Of a stretch of 64,000 bases of DNA, positions 61,747 through 64,000 are shown in pieces (position 1 is the first letter of the stretch; every line of letters starts with the position of its first letter). Source of the DNA: [Ruminococcus] lactaris ATCC 29176 (GTDB lineage Bacteria > Bacillota > Clostridia > Lachnospirales > Lachnospiraceae); assembly GCF_025152405.1 (NCBI RefSeq), contig NZ_CP102292.1, positions 2,046,001 through 2,110,000 of the forward strand. The letters are read 5' to 3'. The notes beneath the pieces were generated by a model. That model ran no database searches, was not told the DNA's origin, and saw only the letters and a program-made list of their open reading frames with translations. A program made the position numbers and the translations under genes.

Positions 61747-62062
61747 ATAAAAAACGCCCTTACTGCATCTCGCAATAAGGACGAATCTCTCGTGGTACCA
61801 CCTTAATTCGCTGACCTTTCTCTGTCAGCCTCTTTTGTGCTATAACGTGCAAACTCCGTCGCAGCCTACTCTCCTGTCTGCATTTATCTTTTCCTCAAAA
61901 TACAGTGGATTTCAATGCGAAGCTCCAAGATGTATTCGCTGACAGTCTTCCATGTGCCTCTCATCAGCCGGCAACTTTCTGTATGTCCCTCTGTCCGCTA
62001 CTTCTTCTCTTCACAGCCTTCTTTTATTACCTGATTATATTCGGACATTCCCATGTCCATTC
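61747..62062 (-). ncRNA. T-box riboswitch (tyrosine) of tyrS
   Basis: The conserved T-box sequence AAGGTGGTACCACG is at 61791-61804. It is followed by a terminator stem (CCTTATTGC / GCAGTAAGG) and TTTTTT just before tyrS. Stem I upstream contains the specifier region GCGAATACATC, with TAC as the tyrosine codon. Uncharged tRNA-Tyr would favour the antiterminator and allow tyrS transcription. Confidence 0.95.
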
Positions 62063-62069
62063 CTCTCAG

Positions 62070-62098
62070 ATATTAGACTATCTCATCCCTTTTGTCAA
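62070..62098 (-). promoter_or_regulatory. Promoter of the tyrS T-box transcript
   Basis: TTGACA (62093-62098) and TAATAT (62070-62075), 17-nt spacing on the minus strand. It overlaps the last codons of cutC. Confidence 0.85.
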
Positions 62099-62846
62099 GA
62101 CCGGAAATATTCTTTAAGACTTTCACAGCCTCCCGGACTGCTTCTTCGTCTGTCTGCCAGATTTCAAATTCACTTATGCCAGGCATCCCCATCGGAACTC
62201 CCTGCCTTCTAAACTCCATTCTACTTTCTTTCACAGTCTTTCCCGACATATGAAATGCTTTCAGTCCGGTATATTCATGCAGCTTACTGATCACCCCCGG
62301 ATTGATTCCTGCTCCTGCAAGGATTTCGATCCTGCCTTTCGCTCTTTCTTCCAGCTCTTTCAACATTTCTCTTCCATTCCATGCAGAATCTTTCTGTCCG
62401 CTGGTCAGGATCGTATCGATCCCAAGGCTGACACATTGTTCCAGCGTTTCATATGGATCTTTACACACATCAAAGGCCCGGTGCATCGTCACTTTCATAT
62501 CTCCTGAAATCCTGACAAGCTCTTCCATCTGCTCTACATTCATTGTCCCATCCGGTCTTAAAATTCCGATCACAACTCCGTCTGCCCCGAGTTCCCGATA
62601 CATCTGAACCTCTTCTTTCAACATTTCAAACTCATATTCATCATAACAGAAATCCCCGAATCTCGGACGCAGAAGAGTCCTGATCTTCAGGTCTGTATTT
62701 GCCCGTACACCTTTAAATAATGCAGGATCCGGTGACAGTCCTCCGATCACCAGTCCGGAACAAAGCTCAATCCTCTTTGCACCGCCCTTTTGTGCCGCTG
62801 CCGCTGATGCTACACTGTCAGTACAGATTTCCAAAGTATATTTCAT
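62073..62846 (-). CDS. cutC: CutC-family protein
   Basis: 257 residues from the ATG at 62846 (AGAGGG upstream). TIM-barrel CutC: LEICTDSVASAAAAQKGGAKRIELC, GGLSPDPAL, MHRAFDVCKDP, TSGQKDSAW, LAGAGINPG. Once linked to copper homeostasis; the actual reaction of bacterial CutC remains unclear. Neighbours do not suggest a metal role here. Confidence 0.93.
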   Translation of the reverse strand: MKYTLEICTDSVASAAAAQKGGAKRIELCSGLVIGGLSPDPALFKGVRANTDLKIRTLLRPRFGDFCYDEYEFEMLKEEVQMYRELGADGVVIGILRPDGTMNVEQMEELVRISGDMKVTMHRAFDVCKDPYETLEQCVSLGIDTILTSGQKDSAWNGREMLKELEERAKGRIEILAGAGINPGVISKLHEYTGLKAFHMSGKTVKESRMEFRRQGVPMGMPGISEFEIWQTDEEAVREAVKVLKNISGLDKRDEIV

Positions 62847-62970
62847 CACATTTCCCTCTTTCTGCTTTTACATTTTCAGCTTTTCTTATTCTCACTGCTT
62901 TATCCACATTTTACATCAATTTCCCTTCCTTTTTCCACCCCGGTCTTTTCTTTTTCTTCCAATTATATAG

Positions 62971-63012
62971 AAAAGCCGGGTGCACAGCCAAATCCTTCAG
63001 CCATGCCCCCGG
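62971..63012 (-). terminator. Terminator after the PTS gene
   Basis: CCGGG/CCCGG with inner GCA/TGC and GCT-type pairs, then CTTTTCTATAT on the minus strand, 38 bp past the stop codon. Confidence 0.75.
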
Positions 63013-63049
63013 TCATTAAAAGGGATTACTTATTCAATTTTATACGTTC

Positions 63050-64000
63050 TTATTTGCAGAGTTTCTTGAACTCATCAGCTACGAACTGTACTTTCATTCC
63101 AACGATTACCTGAACTGCAGTTTTGGAAGGACGGATAACACCTGCTACTCCGGCAGATTTAATCTTCTTCTCATCAACCTTAGTATAATCGTTGATTTCA
63201 AGACGAAGTCTTGTAATGCAGTTATCGATAGACTTAACGTTCTCTTTTCCGCCAACACCTTCAAGAATGATCTTAGCTACTTCTGTGAAGTCATCGTTAG
63301 AAAGAACTGCTGACTTCTCAGCTTCGTTGTCATCATCATCCTCACGACCAGGTGTCTTCAGGTCGAATTTCACGATTGCGAAACGGAATACTACATAGAA
63401 TACTACGAATGCTGCAATACCAAGCGGAATGATCAGCCATGTCTTAGCTGCTGCCGGAAGGGAAGCAGAGAAGACCAGGTCAGTCAGACCAGCTGAGAAA
63501 CTGAATCCGGCACGGAATCCAAGCAGAACTGTAACTACTGTAAAGATACCATAGAGTAATGCATATACAAGGTACAGTACCGGTGCAAGGAACATGAAAC
63601 CGAACTCGAATGGCTCTGTAACACCGCAGACAAATGCTGCGATTGCTGCTGAAGATACAAGACCGATTGCTGCTTTCTTCTTGTTGCTCTTAGCTGTATG
63701 TACCATTGCAAGAGCTGCTCCCGGGATACCGAACATCATACATGGGAAGAATCCTGACATGTACATTCCAAGGCTCCATGATACATCAGCAGATGTCTCT
63801 CCAGCCCAGAAGTGAGACAGGTCTCCAAGTCCGATTGTATCGAACCAGAATACGTTGTTCAGTGCGTGATGCAGACCGAATGGGATCAGCAGTCTGTTAA
63901 AGAATGCATAGATACCAGCTCCAACTGCTCCAAGTCCTTCGATACCTTTTCCAAGTGCAACCAGTGCTCCGAAAAGTACAGGCCATACAAAGAGAAGAAT
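63050..64000 (-). CDS. PTS EIICB component, N-acetylglucosamine/glucose type (5' part missing)
   Basis: 317 codons are visible, open to the right window edge. The C-terminal part of the EIIC membrane domain has the family's substrate segment (NRLLIPFGLHHALNNVFWF) and GVTEPFEFGFMFLAPVLY. The EIIB domain follows with its phosphorylated cysteine in SIDNCITRLRLEI, ending VQFVADEFKKLCK. No EIIA domain is attached, so that partner is encoded elsewhere. Sequence features favour GlcNAc (NagE) over glucose, with moderate certainty. Confidence 0.9.
   Translation of the reverse strand: MLLFVWPVLFGALVALGKGIEGLGAVGAGIYAFFNRLLIPFGLHHALNNVFWFDTIGLGDLSHFWAGETSADVSWSLGMYMSGFFPCMMFGIPGAALAMVHTAKSNKKKAAIGLVSSAAIAAFVCGVTEPFEFGFMFLAPVLYLVYALLYGIFTVVTVLLGFRAGFSFSAGLTDLVFSASLPAAAKTWLIIPLGIAAFVVFYVVFRFAIVKFDLKTPGREDDDDNEAEKSAVLSNDDFTEVAKIILEGVGGKENVKSIDNCITRLRLEINDYTKVDEKKIKSAGVAGVIRPSKTAVQVIVGMKVQFVADEFKKLCK

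Overview
The window looks like chromosomal DNA of a low-to-moderate GC, Gram-positive, anaerobic gut bacterium of the Lachnospiraceae (Clostridia). The evidence is a 1188-residue pyruvate:ferredoxin oxidoreductase, a PASTA-kinase/PP2C/rsgA/rpe/thiN block running on from priA-def-fmt-yugP-rsmB-rlmN, a tyrosine T-box in front of tyrS, a CIRCE operator at clpB, strong AGGAGG ribosome-binding sites, and nearly all genes on the minus strand. The genus is not determined.

Layout. 1-3.5 kb: a methionine-type ABC importer (metN-metI-metQ) followed by an M20 amidohydrolase cut by the window edge; a divergent HAD phosphatase sits beside it. 4.2-11.1 kb: smpB, rnr, secG and nifJ (PFOR). 11.4-30.4 kb: an accessory-looking block with all genes on the minus strand. 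It contains lgt, an FHA-FHA-ABCG transporter, a DFN-variant protein kinase with TPRs, two polytopic membrane proteins, a 45-residue membrane peptide, a lipoprotein GH25 lysozyme, a lipoprotein amidase, and eight proteins built on short CxxC...CxxC zinc ribbons. Several of these carry one membrane span and then a different outer domain (NTF2-like, TPR plus FG-GAP-like, WG repeats, C-type lectin fold, PsbP-like, YARHG). I read it as an envelope sensing and remodelling system and consider it the best candidate for an undescribed system. 30.7-35.1 kb: ychF, an intact IS3-family element, gene scraps (PIN and others), and an Abi_2/HEPN gene with a probable AbiF-type structured leader RNA.

35.2-52.9 kb: housekeeping genes (thiN, rpe, rsgA, prkC, prpC, rlmN, rsmB, yugP, fmt, def, priA, murE, dinB, clpB). 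53-55 kb: a LysR remnant, a VTT/TVP38 membrane protein, an EamA transporter and tRNA-Gly(UCC). 55.5-59.4 kb: a heavy-metal P-type ATPase with an HMA metallochaperone and a divergent ArsR/SmtB regulator, separated by three long palindromic repeats. 59.4-64 kb: an LspA-like protein, a flavin reductase, tyrS with its T-box, cutC, and the 3' part of a GlcNAc-type PTS EIICB gene.

The most striking sequence-level signal is a family of exactly 194-bp elements: six full copies, two internally deleted copies and one probable scrap. They have terminal inverted repeats and 7-8 bp AT-rich target duplications. Different copies carry different but still complementary sequences in at least four internal helices. 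A second family of about 310-bp giant palindromes (two inverted copies) lies between the metal ATPase and arsR, and its helices also appear to covary. All assignments come from reading the sequence; no database search was run.
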